Assembly (NCBI GenBank): GCA_013368325.1
Contig: JAACJK010000164.1
Location: 1,488,001 to 1,552,000, forward strand
DNA: 64,000 nucleotides
Direction: 5' to 3'
Origin: Ephemerocybe angulata
Lineage: Eukaryota > Basidiomycota > Agaricomycetes > Agaricales > Psathyrellaceae
This document shows positions 1 through 13,500 of the stretch, piece by piece. How positions within the stretch are numbered: the first letter of the stretch is position 1; each line of letters starts with the position of its first letter. The position numbers and the translations under genes are program-made. The notes below the pieces were generated by a model, which made no database searches, had not been told where the DNA came from, and saw only the letters and a program-made list of their open reading frames with translations.

Positions 1-461
1 AGAAGAGCACTGTTCAGTTCGAAAGCGATGAGGTATACAATTGTCTGTCACAAATGATGCTATCTCACTCACAAGTCGTTGGTAGATTAAGCTGGATTTG
101 CTGCTCCCTGATTCCAAACGGTTCACTCGCATTGTCAAGTTATTTGGGCCCATAGATCCTTCGAGGTCCTCGTTTTCGATTCTAGGGACGAAGGTGCGAT
201 ATATCTACACAATTATCTATGCAATGAGGGGTGATTAAATGGTACACTAGGTTGAGTTATCCTTGCAAAAGACGGACAACAGAAGTTGGACAGTCTTGGA
301 AAAGACAGATCGTGATCTAGGAGGGGTCAGTCTAACCTTCGGCGTAAGTGGTAGGACAGGGACTGTTGGAGGGAAAGAAATTATTCTAGACGAGTCTAAT
401 AAAGTAAGGCCTGGCCCGTAGTCGACACCTAATGAAAGCATCGGCGAATCAGTTGAGAATA
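1..461. other. Left edge, no gene recognised
   Basis: No family could be recognised in either strand. A 72-codon open frame on the minus strand (247-465) overlaps the end of the IF-2 gene in another frame and looks like its 3' untranslated region. The remainder may be the 3' flank of a gene lying outside the window. Confidence 0.4.
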
Positions 462-3400
462 TCAAAGAAGACCAGGCCTTTCGATCTTCTCGAGAACCTG
501 GATAAGATCACCCTCGCGAAGGTCTGAAAAGTCGGTAAGGCTAAGACCACACTCCGTCCCCTTGCGCGCTTCCGTAACATCCTTCTTGAGATGCCTCATG
601 GTTTCCAGGGTACCTATAGCATAATTATAGCATAATTTAGACGATATCACTAGATGAAAGGGTGTAACAACGCACCTTCATGCACAGTTTTGCCTTCCCG
701 TACCACCTTGGCGTGCTTTGATTTATCGAGGAGCCCGTTGGTGACCCTGCACCCGGCAATCTTCTTGATAGACTTGTCCTTCATGTGGTAATCAAAGATT
801 TGGAGGACGCCGGCTTCTCCTATCACCTTGGTCTCGATGATAGGTGGGAGCATAGCTCGTACTCGATCACGAACGTCATCCATGAGCTTGTAAATGATTT
901 TGGATTCAGAAATGGGGACACCATTTTGGGCCGCCAACGCCTGGATAGATCGAGGGACACCGACTGAAAAGGCGACAATGGTCGCTGAGAAGCAAAGTGA
1001 CTCAGTGAATAAAGGAGGGAATGCAGAGGGAATGAGGGTCTCACCATTTGCAGTCTTAGCCAGCATCACGTCCGTTTCCGTAACGTCACCTACTCCCGTT
1101 TGTAAAACCTTGCTAATGGCCACCTTGTTTCCAATGTCCTGGAGGGCGCCTTCTGCAGCTTCAGCGCTCCCACTGACATCCGCTTTTATGATAAGCCTCA
1201 ATTGCTTTGGCCCGGAAGGTTCTTCAGTTGCCGAAGGCTGATTCCTAGTAATCGGGCGTGCACGGCCCTTGGTCCTCGCAGCTTCCAAAGCCTCTTTCTC
1301 TCGTATCTCCCGCTCCACCTTCCTCGTTTCGTTGATTGCGTCCACGTCAGCGAGGCAAGCCTCTATTTCGCTTTGTCGAATACGATTCGTAAGAGCCTTT
1401 TTGACATTAGACTCTGAACCCTCGATAACATTATCGCCAGCTTTCGGCAGGGTCTTCCATCCCGAAACAGTCACAGCCATCCCTGGTGTTGCAGCTTTCA
1501 CTGCTGCTCCGGTGGAATCCGCCATGATTCGAACCTTTGCGTAATTCGATCCGCTGACAATATGGGCGCCGGGTTTCAAAGTACCCCTCAAAACGAGAGC
1601 AGTGGCAATGAACCTTTGAGAAAAAAAGGTTAGATTTAGTTCTCTCGTGAAGAGAAAGATTCCATTTTTACACACCCTAACCCTTTCTGAACTCGAGATT
1701 CAAGGATTTCTCCAAAAGCGAAACCTTCTTGCTCCGCCCGTAGGTCCTGCATCTCTGCCATAGCTGAAAGGGTCTCGACGAGGTCGGGTAGGCCCTGCCC
1801 TGTGAGGCCCGAAACGTGAACGGCAGGAATGTCACCACCGTATGACTCCAGCTGAATCCCCTCTGCCATCAGCGCCTTCTCCACAGCTCCCTGAAAGTTA
1901 CATTAACGGGCAGCCCTTCTGACCTTACGGCCAAAGACTTACCACATCAGCCCCAGGCTTGTCCACCTTATTGATTGCGACGACCAAGCCGACAGTATCC
2001 TGGCACTTTTTGTGCAGCTCGATAACCTCCCGTGTTTGGGGCATAATTCCATCGTCAGCTGCTACCACCAAAACGATGATGTCTGTCACACCAGCCCCCC
2101 GCGCTCTCATGGCAGAGAATGCCGCATGACCAGGGGTGTCAAGGAAAGTGATCGATTTTGGACCTGAAGATTCTGCCTCTGCAGGCGTGACAGGGACCGA
2201 AAACGCTCCAATATGCTGGGTAATTCCCCCAGCCTCGCCTTTGGCTACGGAGCTTGATCGGAGGGTGTCTAACAGTGTCGTTTTTCCGTGGTCGACATGG
2301 CCCATAATTGTCACAACTGGCGGGCGGTGGGGTAATGAGGAAGAATTAGAACATGGGGCACTGGTTATCGGAAAGGAAGTTAGACTGCTCGCTCATGTCG
2401 TAGATATATTTAAACGTACGGGGGAAATAGATCGAATGCCGCTTCATCGTCCACAATGGGTTTGCGATTAAATTCTTCCGCGAGCAGTGCAGCATAATCG
2501 GCCGTGAGTCCTGTAAGCCACACCCGTTAGAGCCCTTCACTCACACATCGTGCAATAGAAATGACGCACTGTAGTCGTAAGTAGGTCGGTCGGTCAGGCC
2601 GAGGTCGACGATACGTTTTTGTAGACGTGCTGAATCGAACATGAGGAGGCGACCAGAGATATGAGGCAACGATTTTGCGTACCCAGTTTTACTTTCAGAA
2701 TTGTTGCAAGGGCGCCAACCGTGACTGTAGTCGGAATGTAGACTTGTAACATCGGGCGTCGAACATATTTGGGGGCGTGGTTTCTAGCTTTAGTAGGGGT
2801 CTGTTTTGTGTCGACAGGCCTTCGTGCGGGTGGTTGATTGACCGGTTGAGTGGGATGTTCCGCGAATAGTGACGATCTATCCTTAAACTTTTCGCGACGC
2901 ATTTTGGAATTTCTTGTGGCGTTTACTTCGGGATCTGTGGCCAGCTCTGGTTCGACGAAAGAGCGGTGTTGTTGGGGCCGTGTGGACGACCCTTCTTGCC
3001 TACTGGTATCATTCCATTGTCGTCCGGTATCTCGCTGATTTAGCGAACTTCGACTCCACGAGGTATTCTGCGATCGAGGTGCTTGCTGCTGGCCTGAAGG
3101 TGGTCCTTGTGGTGAATTATGGCGGTTGAGATGGGGGTTATTTTCTCTCCGAACGTTGCCTCCGTTACGAGGTGCGGTGTACGGCCTCGCGCTGTCAACA
3201 GATTTTGACCCTCGGTAGACACTTCTGCTGCCAGAACCAGGAGCCGCGTCTGAAGACGCGCTGGAGAAAGCATTCCAGGTGTTTGAACGAGTTTCTGTTC
3301 CTGAAGGTTGCATTTCATCGTAGGTTTTGGGCTATATTCAAGGGGAGTTATGTTAGAGTCTGAGTTCCGAGAGATGTCTAATAAGCGCACTTTCGTAGCG

Positions 3401-3471
3401 GTCGAGGCGTTCCTCCGCGCCTGACCAAAGACCTGCCTTGATCTGAGAATTCGTCCGCCTGCTCTATGCAT
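462..3471 (-). CDS. IFM1: Mitochondrial translation initiation factor IF-2
   Basis: GTPase that brings initiator tRNA to the mitochondrial ribosome. The start chosen is the ATG at 3471 ([13 protein letters not shown]), which begins an Arg/Ser/Ala-rich stretch typical of a mitochondrial presequence. A 5' intron of about 59 nt then joins in frame to [11 protein letters not shown]. After a long polar Ser/Gln/Arg-rich linker come an IF2-N-like stretch ([16 protein letters not shown], about 2690-2740), the GTPase domain with GHVDHGKT (near 2290), DTPGHAAF (near 2130) and NKVDKPGAD (near 1960), and the C-terminal IF-2 domains ending KIERPGLL. Several short introns interrupt the gene. It is divergent from the scramblase-like gene. 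Family assignment is firm; exact exon borders in the linker are less certain. Confidence 0.93.
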
Positions 3472-3724
3472 AGTCTTTCTTGGAGGTGTAGCGTAAACGA
3501 GTGTATTCTTGGCCTTTGTTAGTTGCGGCGCTCGAGCCAGCAAGACAAGGGTTTGGAAGACTGGTATGACGGTCGAACGTTGACCGGAGGAGAACGAGTA
3601 CTCAATTTCTGCCCACGATCGTCCCGAAATTAGCGCTGCACGTGGATCCCACATCCAAAACAAGCATCCCCTAGTGACTAGTCCGACTCCAGTCCGCCGT
3701 TTGAACACACGTTCATCAGCTCTA
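3472..3724. promoter_or_regulatory. Divergent promoter, IF-2 / scramblase
   Basis: A 253-bp space separates the start codons of two divergently transcribed genes, both with predicted mitochondrial proteins. It must hold both 5' untranslated regions and promoters. No TATA-like element stood out. Confidence 0.5.
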
Positions 3725-5298
3725 ATGAACCTTGCTAGAAGCTTTCTAGGATATAGATTGGGCTCTCTCAATATACCCAGCGCCAACCGCTCATACGCTC
3801 TCTCAAGATTTCCACAGAAACTCACTGGTGCTGGGAGAATCAGGGATCGGGCGCAGCCTCAGGCGCCACCGACTTCAAACCACTGGGCCGGGTCTTCGTC
3901 GTCGCATGGCGAATCGAATATATGGAAGACAGCACAGCGGCCAGCAATGAGTGACCCTCATCTGGGACTTACACGCCTTCTGCTGGACAACAACACCTTG
4001 GTAATTGAAAGGTTGGTTCCTTGACCGACTCCTCACTATCGTCCTGGCTTACACTGAAACAGGCAAATAGAAATGCTGAATATCTTTGTTGGCTTCGAAC
4101 AGGCCAATAAGTATGCAATACGTACGTTTCAATGGCTGGAATTCAAGCGACGTGCCATGACGACTCTCCGGCGACTCTGTCCCTTCTAGACAACGAGGCG
4201 GGGGACAGTCTGGGGTTCATCGTAGAGGAGCAGCAAGGATTCTTCTCTGTACTGCGGAGGCAAGCCTTCGCGACCCATAGACCCTTCAGAGCCGTCATCA
4301 TGGATGTACACGGTACACCCTTGCTATGGGCATGTTCACCGCTGATCCTCGAGGTGCCAGTCAGTTTGACTAACTGTCTGTTGATATAGCTCCGGCGACC
4401 GTTTGCCTGGATAAATTCCCGCATGTATGTCCAACGGCTTCAGGACTATGATTCATATACGCCAGAGGGCGAGCCTGCTCTGGATACATTCGCAGAGGTT
4501 CAACAGGTCTGGCATCCTTGGAGGAGACGATACGACCTATTCATGCGGTTAGTACGCTTCCGTGCATTGAGAAAGTTACACTCACACTGTGTGCCCCTAG
4601 TGAGAAGACAAACCGTGTGCTGTCTCTGGCATCCGAGTCCCAGCCGGAGCCACCGCTCACTACATTTACCCAAGTTGGCCAAGTCGACTCAGGCCTTCTA
4701 GCGTGGAGGTTTGCAATAAACGATGAAACAGGGCGGGAAATTGGCTCGATTGACCGAGCATTTAGAGGATTCGGTAGAGAAGTAGAAATATCCACTGAAT
4801 TTGCCTCTCCGCTGGTACTAAGGCGTCCCTTTTAGATTTTCACAGACACTGGTGCGTTGCTCCTGCTCGAACACATTCACTCTAGATAGATGAATCCACC
4901 ACCATCTGCCAGGCCGCTATTCAATCATGTTCGACCCCCACCTTGAAGATCAGGCGCTCTCGCACACCACGGCTTCTTCACCTGGAACTGGTTCCCTCAA
5001 TCTTGACAGGCGCGCGGTACGTATCCCTAAAGTTTGATAGAGGGCACAGCCGCCACATGAAAGAGCCAGCAACTGACAGTCTACTCAGCTTCTTCTAGCC
5101 CTGGCCGGTAAGTATCGCCTCTCGTTATACCATGGTACGTGGCTAATATCTTCCATCCCCCACAACAGTTAATATCGACTTTGACTACTTCTCGCGGCAC
5201 TCTCATTCTGGCCCGTGAGTCTTCTTAACCAGGCGAATAGGCTGGCTGATCTGACATAGCGAAGTGGGGGATTTCTACACACTGGAGGCTGGGACTAA
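3725..5298 (+). CDS. AIM25: Scramblase family protein, AIM25-like, probably mitochondrial
   Basis: Phospholipid-scramblase fold protein. The first ATG (MNLARSFLGYRLGS) opens an Arg/Ser-rich region consistent with mitochondrial import. The domain begins at LGLTRLLLDNNTLVIER and continues through short exons (EMLNIFVGFEQANKYAI; HRPFRAVIMDVHG; WHPWRRRYDLF; FGREVEISTEFAS) to the family's characteristic end NIDFDYFSRHSHSG. The last intron, 5215-5264, joins in frame to GGFLHTGGWD and the stop at 5296-5298; using this AG rather than the nearer ATAG restores the usual Trp-Asp terminus. Fungal AIM25 proteins are linked to mitochondrial function and oxidative stress; transport activity is inferred from the family only. 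Confidence 0.88.
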
Positions 5299-5491
5299 GT
5301 ACTTAGATATGTCTGTCTGCCAGTGCATGTGTAGTCGTGGCGTAGATAGATTGCAACTGAATGAGAGCCCCTATCGCAGCCGGGCCGGACATGGGGAGAT
5401 CACGTGTAATAATGTTTGCGCGATACGCGACGCGGTCGCGACTTTCTTGTTGCTCCCAAAATCCGACAGGTTCGCCACGACTCGACCGGCC

Positions 5492-7954
5492 ATGTATATT
5501 CCCCCACCACACCTGGCACAAGGCAAAAAATCATACACGAATGCATACAACGACATTCTTTCCGCCTTCAGGCGCTCGCCGCAAACCTCAGCCTCTTCAG
5601 TCATACTTCTGGTCGCGCCGGACGTGGACTCCCTATGCGCAGCGCGAATGCTAGCATCCCTGTTCAAACAGGACGACGTTCTTTACAGGATTATACCTGT
5701 CTCGAGTGTTCAGGAACTCCAGAGCGTGAAGGACGAACTCGCCACGTACGCAGAGGTATGTCCCTTGTCCATGCGCCCTCATGTTGCTGCTACTGAGCAT
5801 TCACCAGCTGCACACCCTCCTCCTCGTCAACATGGGAAACTTCATCGACCTGCCAACCCCCGAGTGGTTTGGAGAATTTGACCTCGGAGTATCCATTCAT
5901 GTCATCGATTCGTCGCGTCCCCGGAGTATGGCCAACCTTTTCTACCCAGGCGAGAACGGGGAACGAGTCGTATTATGGGACGATGGAGATGCAGGGAAGC
6001 TGGTGGACCTCAGAAAAGCTTGGGAAACACTAGAGGCGCGTCTCAACTTGCAAAAAGCTGGATTGGTGGACTGACCAGTTTTGTAGTTTGAACCTCTACC
6101 GGATTCCGACGACGACTCCGAGTCAGAAGACGAGCTCTCTGATGAAGGGGACGTGGAAGAGGATGGAGAGGATGGCGAGGAGGATGGGGAGGACGACGAT
6201 GCGCGGCCCGCCAACGGGAAGCGAAAATCGACAGATGGGAACGGCAAGGCGCGTAAACGGCGGAAAACGCAGAAGCCAGTACGTTGTCACTGTCCCCTTT
6301 CTCTGTCGCGTCTGTAATTCGACTTCTACCAGGTATATCGCGTAACCAGAGACGAAGTCTATCAGTATAAGCAGAAGCTTAACAAATACTACTACGCGGG
6401 TACATCATATGGACAAAGCGCTGCAAGCACCATCTACATTCTTGCTACTGTGCTCGAACGCGTCGATAACGACTTGCTATGGTGAATAGGTCGCATTCTC
6501 AGGCTTTAGCACCCCAAACTCATGCATTTGCAGGCTTGCTATTCTCGGCCTCACGTTTCAGTATACCACCGCAAGAATATCGAGGGACACCTACGAGCAG
6601 CAGCATACAGTATACCATGATGAAGTCTCGCGGTTAAACCCTATTTTCTCCAACACAGAAACTTCGCACTCCCTCAATTCCCTGAACCCCGACGACCTCA
6701 GTGTTCGCCCGACAGATGAGCTCCGTTTCATGTTGTTTCGACATTGGAACCTTTACGATGCTATGTACCACTCAAGTTACGTGGCTAGCAAATTGGGAAT
6801 CTGGAAAGAGAAAGGGCGCAAGCGTCTGACAGGACTTTTGGCGAAGATGGGGTCAGTCAACGGCACCGGTGAATATACCGTATGACACGCTCAAACATTC
6901 ACTACAGATTCTCGATTCCGCAGACTCAGCAGCCTTACTCCCACATGGATATGGATCTCAAGAGAGCCTTGGTCAAGAAACTCGACGATGTCGCCCCAGA
7001 ATATGGCCTCGTTGAGCTCTCATATCCCTCATTCATGCGATGCTATGGCTATCATTCTCAGCCATTGTCTGCGGCGGATGCAGTCGAAAGTATCAATGCC
7101 CTCATGGATTTCGCCGGCGGTGCGCGACTTGAAATTGAAATGGAAGGCCACAGGCACGGGGGAGAATGGTTTGGAGGAGGCAAGCTCTGGGAAGCGGTGG
7201 GATATGAGAAAGAAATTACCTCCGCCAAGAGTACAATGGGGACCAACGGACCCGAGAATGCTCAAGGCAATGGCAATGACGACGGCGATGACGAACCTGT
7301 TGCTCTCGAATGGTGGAAGAAAAACTTTTGGAGTGCATACGATTCCCTCACCGAGTAAGTGGTACTCTTAATTCAACTTTCACCGTCTTTACTTACCACT
7401 GGTGGCTCGGCTAGTATCAAACGTCTCCGTGAAGCTTTGCGTTTAGCGATGGCAATACACAAATCCATTATCAGACAGGGGACATCCATTATTGACAAAC
7501 AGGACATACGCACGATGCGAAATCACCGCGTCGTGGTGCTCACGCAAGGACCCGATCTCGTTTTGTTTCATCATCCTGGGATGCTAACACGATTGGCCCT
7601 GTGGCTGATCGACGCACTCCGAGACCGGATACCCGCAACAGTAGCAGTGGGGCGAAATAAGCGGCGTGACCTCCCATTCATCGTCGCATGCCTGAACGAG
7701 TCCAAAGGGACGTATGTTGTCGCTGGTATCATGGCATCCCCAGAATTTGGTGACGTTAGACGGAAGTACGTGTCTATCCGATTCGTGCTCCCCTCCTCCC
7801 TACCTAACAGATCCGTCGCAGCACCTTTGCAACGAACTTCCTGAACGCAAGTCAGGCAACGAATACCAGTATACAACATACATCGTTCAACACCAATATC
7901 GTCGAGATCGACGAGAAGGATTTGAAGCCGTTCCTCGAGGTCCTCTGTGCTTGA
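5492..7954 (+). CDS. CDC45: DNA replication initiation protein CDC45
   Basis: Subunit of the CMG replicative helicase, needed for origin firing and fork progression in the nucleus. The protein starts MYIPPPHLAQGKKSY and shows the DHH-phosphoesterase-like N-terminal fold (VILLVAPDVDSLCAARML), the long acidic Asp/Glu run followed by a basic Lys/Arg stretch (about 6090-6280), the central YYYAGTSYGQSAA region, and the C-terminal half (VVVLTQGPDLVLFHHPGML, ending EIDEKDLKPFLEVLCA). At least six short introns are needed. Pseudo-DHH fold and lack of nuclease activity are family knowledge. It lies 193 bp downstream of the scramblase stop, on the same strand. Confidence 0.95.
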
Positions 7955-8448
7955 GCTATTTATTTGAAACGTGTATTTTTAGACATGTTCATCGCTTTGG
8001 ATTAACCTCTCTGTATCCCCCCTTCGCAGTCTGTATAATGTAGTCATACATAATGGGAACCCAGCCGGCTTGGCGATAAGTGCTACGGTAGTACCGGGGA
8101 AAACTTCTCCATTAAAATGCGAACACCGAACAACCTCCCACAATTCATATTAGAACGGGAGGGATAAGTGCAAGGCTATGAACAGCAGGTTGTATGGAGC
8201 GGAGAATCGCGGCGAACTCAAGACGCCACAGTCCACGATGAGCAAAGTTGGCCAAAACACCGTCCAACTTTCTTCACCGCCCCCTCTTGGATCAAGCTTA
8301 CTCTGAATATCAGAGTGGATACAAACACCGTCACAGCGTGTCGACCACGAGCTGGACTGGAGAGGCACTCTTCCTCCCCCGTTTGATCTCTTTCATAATT
8401 GACGTTCCACTGCGACGTCTTCTGCTTCTCACACCTTCATTCAGAACC
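7955..8448. other. Intergenic, CDC45 3' flank and upstream of orphan gene
   Basis: Nearly 500 bp with no recognisable gene. It holds the CDC45 3' end and the 5' region of the orphan tail-anchored gene. An open frame runs from about 8248 in frame with the orphan gene, but its upstream part reads like untranslated leader. Confidence 0.4.
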
Positions 8449-9201
8449 ATGTCGATCTCTGGGCGCTCTCCGTCAAAGTCTCCAGCCTCATCTCTTGAAA
8501 GCCTCGATGTCGACTCCGAGTGGAATTCGCCTCTCTTTTCGGCAACGCACCTGGATGGGACCATCGCCGGCCACACGGACCTGAACACGACCGTCGTGTC
8601 GGATACTAAGTACCCTCTTCCCGCTTCGGACGAAACGGAAACCGGACTCGATAGGCCTCCTGGCGGGCAAGATCTCAGTCCTTCTTCCTCATCTGACACA
8701 AGAAGAAGATTCGGAGTCGGAAGCAGCAGACACACACGCACTTGGTCGACGGCAAGCAAAGCCACCTCAAATCCAAGGAGGGCGACGCGCGCCGTCATTC
8801 AGGATGATGGCGACCTAGACGTACTTGAAGACCTTGACTTTGCATTTCCTCCATCCCCGCCCCCAGCTGTACGGCATAGGCACAATGTCCGCAAGCGAGC
8901 TCTCAGCCTCTCTGGGACACCGGTCCAACCAAGCGGGATCCATCCGGCCAGGAGCAGGAAGATATCATCACGGTCCTACCGACGCAGCAGTGGGGAACCC
9001 AGGATGGTACAAGCCCCTATCTGTAAGTCTTCCTCAAATGCGGGGTACTAGCACTTCCACTAACCAAAACATTTCTTCCTCAAAGCAAGGGACTTCTTCC
9101 TCATTATAGGGCTGTGTGTCGTCCTCGCGTGTGCTATGATCGTACTCACACGTCCAGCCATCTTCAGTGTGTACAGGGAGCCAAGACCCGTCATATTCTA
9201 G
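8449..9201 (+). CDS. Orphan Ser-rich protein with C-terminal membrane anchor
   Basis: Not recognised. Two exons split by a 63-nt intron (9023-9085, GTAAGT...CAAAG) give about 229 residues. The first about 190 residues are polar, rich in Ser, Pro, Asp and Arg, with acidic (DDGDLDVLEDLD) and Arg-rich patches and no fold visible. After the splice a single hydrophobic segment (about residues 195-215, FFLIIGLCVVLACAMIV) is followed by only about 15 residues ending PRPVIF. With no N-terminal signal this is the layout of a tail-anchored protein with a cytosolic or nuclear-facing domain. The ATG at 8449 is preferred over an upstream in-frame ATG at 8248 because the intervening sequence looks like a leader. 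The splice was checked for frame: the split codon gives Ser. Confidence 0.65.
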
Positions 9202-9261
9202 GAGACGAGGACATAATAGTGAGGACAGATACAGTTACAGATTCCAGGGCTGCGTGCATAT

Positions 9262-10285
9262 TCAGCAGTCTTCTTCGTAGATCCGTATCCGACCGCCTCC
9301 CCAGTTCTGCATAACCTTGTTTCCGTCGCCAGTTGGTTGGGAGAATGCAATCTGGCTTTTGAGAGGGTCGAGTGGGCAGCCGGGAATGAAGGTGTCTGCT
9401 GCGGCAGCGAGAAGAGCACGGGCAATCCCTTGTCTTCGATGCTTCGATGAAACGAACATTCTCGAGATACCCATGGGGGTGGGTAGCTTTTGCGGTTTGC
9501 AGAAGATCCCTGCGACCTCCCTCGCTGAATCTGGGGACTTCCAAGGACCATCGGACGGGTCGGACGCGTTCTCTTCGAGGACCTCCATAGCCACTTCGAT
9601 TCGTTGTGCGATCACACACCCGACGATACTCTCCGACTTGGAGGACGAATCTTGGGGTAGGAGGAAAAGATAGGCTTTGGACGATTGTAGGGTAGGTTTC
9701 GAGAGTGGCGGGGATACCAGGCATAAGTTCACTGTTTGTAGCAAGCTTGAAAGCTAGAGTATGATATTAGTGCTGGATCCCAATAAATGTGACCCTCCGC
9801 ACCTTGGTTCCTATCTTTCCGCCTACGTCTGCGGGGAAGCTAATTATTCTCCCATGTCTTCCGTTGTTCAGTTTAACTCGGTTCTTCACTTCTGTTATAC
9901 TAGTACCGTAGCCCTCCTTGTCCTCTTCCTTGCTCCACTCCATCCCTTTCTGAACCCGGCTGCAGTGCGCTTTATGCAAAGCCACGTCCTCCTTGGCACC
10001 TTTCGTATAACACAGATCGCAGAGTGGGCATTTGTGTAGCGTCGATTGATCGATACAGAAATGAAGCTGCGTGAGCGCTTTTTGCTTCAACTCGGTTGTT
10101 GATTTCAGCTTCTTGGTATTCTGGGCCGTTCGTGTTCGCTTAGTAGGTCTGTTGGGCATGGTTTCCCCCAGAGGGCGTTTAAGAGCATTCGGCATTGTTG
10201 TTGGTGTGGATGAAGACGCTGGGTCTGGACTTTGAGTTGGAGGGGCAGTCTGAGCCTTTCGTATGCGGGAACCGTAAGTGCGCAT
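9262..10285 (-). CDS. ECO1: Cohesin acetyltransferase ECO1/ESCO
   Basis: N-acetyltransferase that acetylates Smc3 to establish sister-chromatid cohesion in S phase. The start at 10285 (MRTYGSRIRKAQ) leads through a basic, Pro/Thr-rich tail to the family's C2H2-type finger (CPLCDLCYTKG with HKAHC). An intron beginning GTGCGG after GGKIGTK joins in frame to the catalytic half: KAYLFLLPQ, IVGCVIAQRI, the acetyl-CoA loop RRQGIARALL and the terminal AFSQPTGDG...MQNWGGG block. Its stop lies 60 bp from the stop of the convergent orphan gene. CDC45, another S-phase factor, is 1.3 kb beyond that gene. Confidence 0.93.
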
Positions 10286-10534
10286 TGTGGTGGTTGTCGT
10301 TGTCGTGGCGGGAGTCAAGCTAGAGATGACCGCGCCACGCGTGAAAGACGCGACAACAATTACAAATAACGCGCAACGCGTTTCTTGTTGATCCACGTGC
10401 TTCAGACGCGTTTGCTCCCATTCCGGATTTCAGGCGCTCAAGAATACATTGGATCCAGTGAGGCAGACGTATACAAGGTAGACAAATATATGGGTATATA
10501 TGTATGTGAAGATATCGATTAAGAACTTCTCGCT

Positions 10535-13500
10535 CTAAATCAACTCGCAACCTCCACGCCAAAGGGTTACCGTAGACGCGAAGCCGTTGAGGTTGTCTGC
10601 TTGATCCACGACTCCCTTTCCATCCAAGCTCACTTGGAAGGTTGAGGCAACCGTTGACAAACTGAAGACGGATATCTTAGATCTGCTATCAATGTCCATG
10701 ATCTTGGCTTGACAGTTGCGCTTCGAGATGCAAGCCTGGCTGTAGTTATTGAAGAAGCTGTACAGTCCCGCACCTGTTAAATCATTAGCAGCCGACAGGA
10801 GGTCTCGGTGCGAGAGAAAGATATACCAAAGACGATGATATCCCTTGAGTTTTCTACGGACAGTCCCCAGGCAGACTTTACGTCGGACGGGAAGCTCGGG
10901 TCCTTGTAAGCCTTCGTAATCTCGAAAGGAGCTGGTGCTGGTGGCGAGGGTTGGAAGTATGGCTGTCATCGATGATCAGCAATACACTCTCAGTTAGGGC
11001 GACACCTTACCGATTCAGTCTGGATCAAGCCAAGATAGTGGTTCTCTGCATTGACCAAACGGTATTGGTAGAGCACAAAATGCTCCGCTAACCGTGCGGT
11101 TAGATTTTATAAGAAGTACTCCTTTCCGTGTTGGAGACTACTTACAAGCTAAGCATAAAGGTAAGTAAAGGGAAGCAAACACAGGGAATGTGAGGAGCGT
11201 GCTGCGTGTAAGAAAACACACCAGTTCCGATCATCCAGACAGGTCCTTTAGATTCCGAGAGGATACCTCGACCTGCGTAAACGCTTATCTGGGCTTCTGA
11301 GCTCCCGTCGAGGTCGTGGTCTGCTAGCCATATCCAAGATCCCTGCGACAAGCTCGCTGTTATAGGAAGAAGGATCTACAGATTGTGGAGACTTACCTCA
11401 AGATACGCCGACGAGCCTTCCGTAAGATGCAATGCAAGGTAGGCAGCCATACAGTTTGCGACCGTACCACCCCTTGTTGGGCATTGCGGGTATTGAAGAT
11501 TGGTACCAGCGGCTGTTTTTTTTTCGATAAATGTGCAAATTAACTGGCTAACCTCACAAACCTCCACCGAGTCTACCAGACGAAGGTTAGCATATAGCCA
11601 GCCACATGCAAGGACATCCAGAGATCCTCACCTGATATGCGTGTCCCACATACCTGCGCTGCCTTGCTGTCCGGCAGGCTCCCTGATGTTCCATTCGATT
11701 ACGATAGCTCCAGGAGCTTTCCACCCCATGTCAGTTTGTTGCGTGCACCCTTGTCCAGTTTCAAGAGGACGTACCAGGGCCAATTGTCGTGAAAATGATG
11801 TCACTTATCTCCACAATACCCTGTGACCCTTTAGCGCCAACACGCACAACAGGGCGAGGAAAATCCATTTCGCTGTAAGCGGGACCCGTGCCTGCGATAA
11901 CTGACCAGGCCTCGCCAACGAGACGAGATCCTGGCGGTACTGTGACTCGGTTCCTCACGATGTATGTCCCGGAATCGAAGAAGACTACCTTGGAGCCTGC
12001 ATACTACGTGTATTTTAGCAACCAGTGCGGATCCGAGGATAACTGGTTACCTTCACCAGGGCCGCTTGAATAGCCAATGTATCGTCCGTTTTCCCGTCTC
12101 CCTTCGCCCCACAATCCTTGATGCTGACAATATCCGAGGCTCGAAGGGTTTCGTACTGGGGGTGCATCTTTCCGAATATTTTGCCTGCGGGTGTGGTGAG
12201 AGACGCTGGTTTCGATGTTGGGTGGATAAACCCTCGAATATACTCCCTGTTTGAGTCCGCGCCAGCATAGACGTTACCTTGGACCCAAGAGTCGATAAGC
12301 TTTGTACCGCCATGCAGTATGACTTCGCCTGAGGACGTCGATACAGCAATGGGGACATTGATCAAGTCAATGTTTTCCAACGCCAACGACCCCGTGAGGT
12401 TGGTTGAGCTTGACTGGGCCGTTCGGAGAAAAATGGGTGTGTTTGTTATATCGGCGTCGATAATTGCAAGGGCCCCTACACCCTGAGACGTCGAATCAGA
12501 TACAGTCCCGTTCAAAGTAGCCTGATCGTCCTACTTGGGTGCTTGCTGATGTGAATAGGTCAAATCCAACCTATTCCAACAAGTCAATACCGAGTACGGC
12601 TGGGGCAAAAGCGCCCCGTGTCAATGCAAGACAGACTTTACAGTTATTCACTTGAATCCTTTGGAAGGTCCACCCTAACATTTGCTGTGAGTCACCTATG
12701 ACTGCACACGAAGGCAACATAACTCACCCCAGTTCCACTGCATGTAGACTGCCGTTTGAGCATTGTTGATCACGACATTTCGAACGGTAAATCTGAAAGA
12801 GTGAGCCAGCGTTCAAATAGACAGCGCAGGCCCCTTCACTTACTGCTGATTTCCCACCCACATCCCATACTTGCCTTTAAGTTTAAAGAGACTCTGTCAG
12901 GTGGAAGAAATGAAATGGTGTGTGGTACAGACCTCCGTTGAAAGTTAGATCCCCCATATACCCGCCGCTACATACACCCAAGCTGAGATGGAGGATCCTC
13001 AGAAAACGGCGAGTCACCCACCTTCCGTTCTCGATAAATAATCCCTGATGGGCGGTGTTGTATGCTGCCGACAGGTAGAAGACAATATTAAACAAAGATG
13101 TTGCTTGGGCAACCTGCCAATGTATTCCAGTGCCCGTGTTCTGGGCGGGCATCCTTAAATCTGCATGTCAGAACAACAGCGATCTGCCCGCAGCGAGACC
13201 AAACTACCTCCGGGTGTCGATAACAAAATTTCTAACGGAACGGAAGCTGGCGTTTACATCGTCAGCAGAAGGGCCCCCAAGATTGATTCGATAGCTTACA
13301 AGTTATTCGTATTGCCATACCACTGCCTACCCCCACCTCCTTCAATGTACGGGTCCGCATCTTTCAACGGTATGAGCTCAGGTCCTCACACATCCCCTAG
13401 ATCCAAGATCATCCAACGTACCGATGATGGCCATGCCGACGAAGGAAGCTGAGGCGAGGAGGGTTGGGGGGCTTTTCGCATCGCCGATGAGCTGAGTATA

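Noticed and set aside
8248..8448. Longer N-terminus for the orphan tail-anchored protein
   Set aside because: The extension from the ATG at 8248 reads as untranslated leader and the ATG at 8449 begins the polar region cleanly; not fully excluded.
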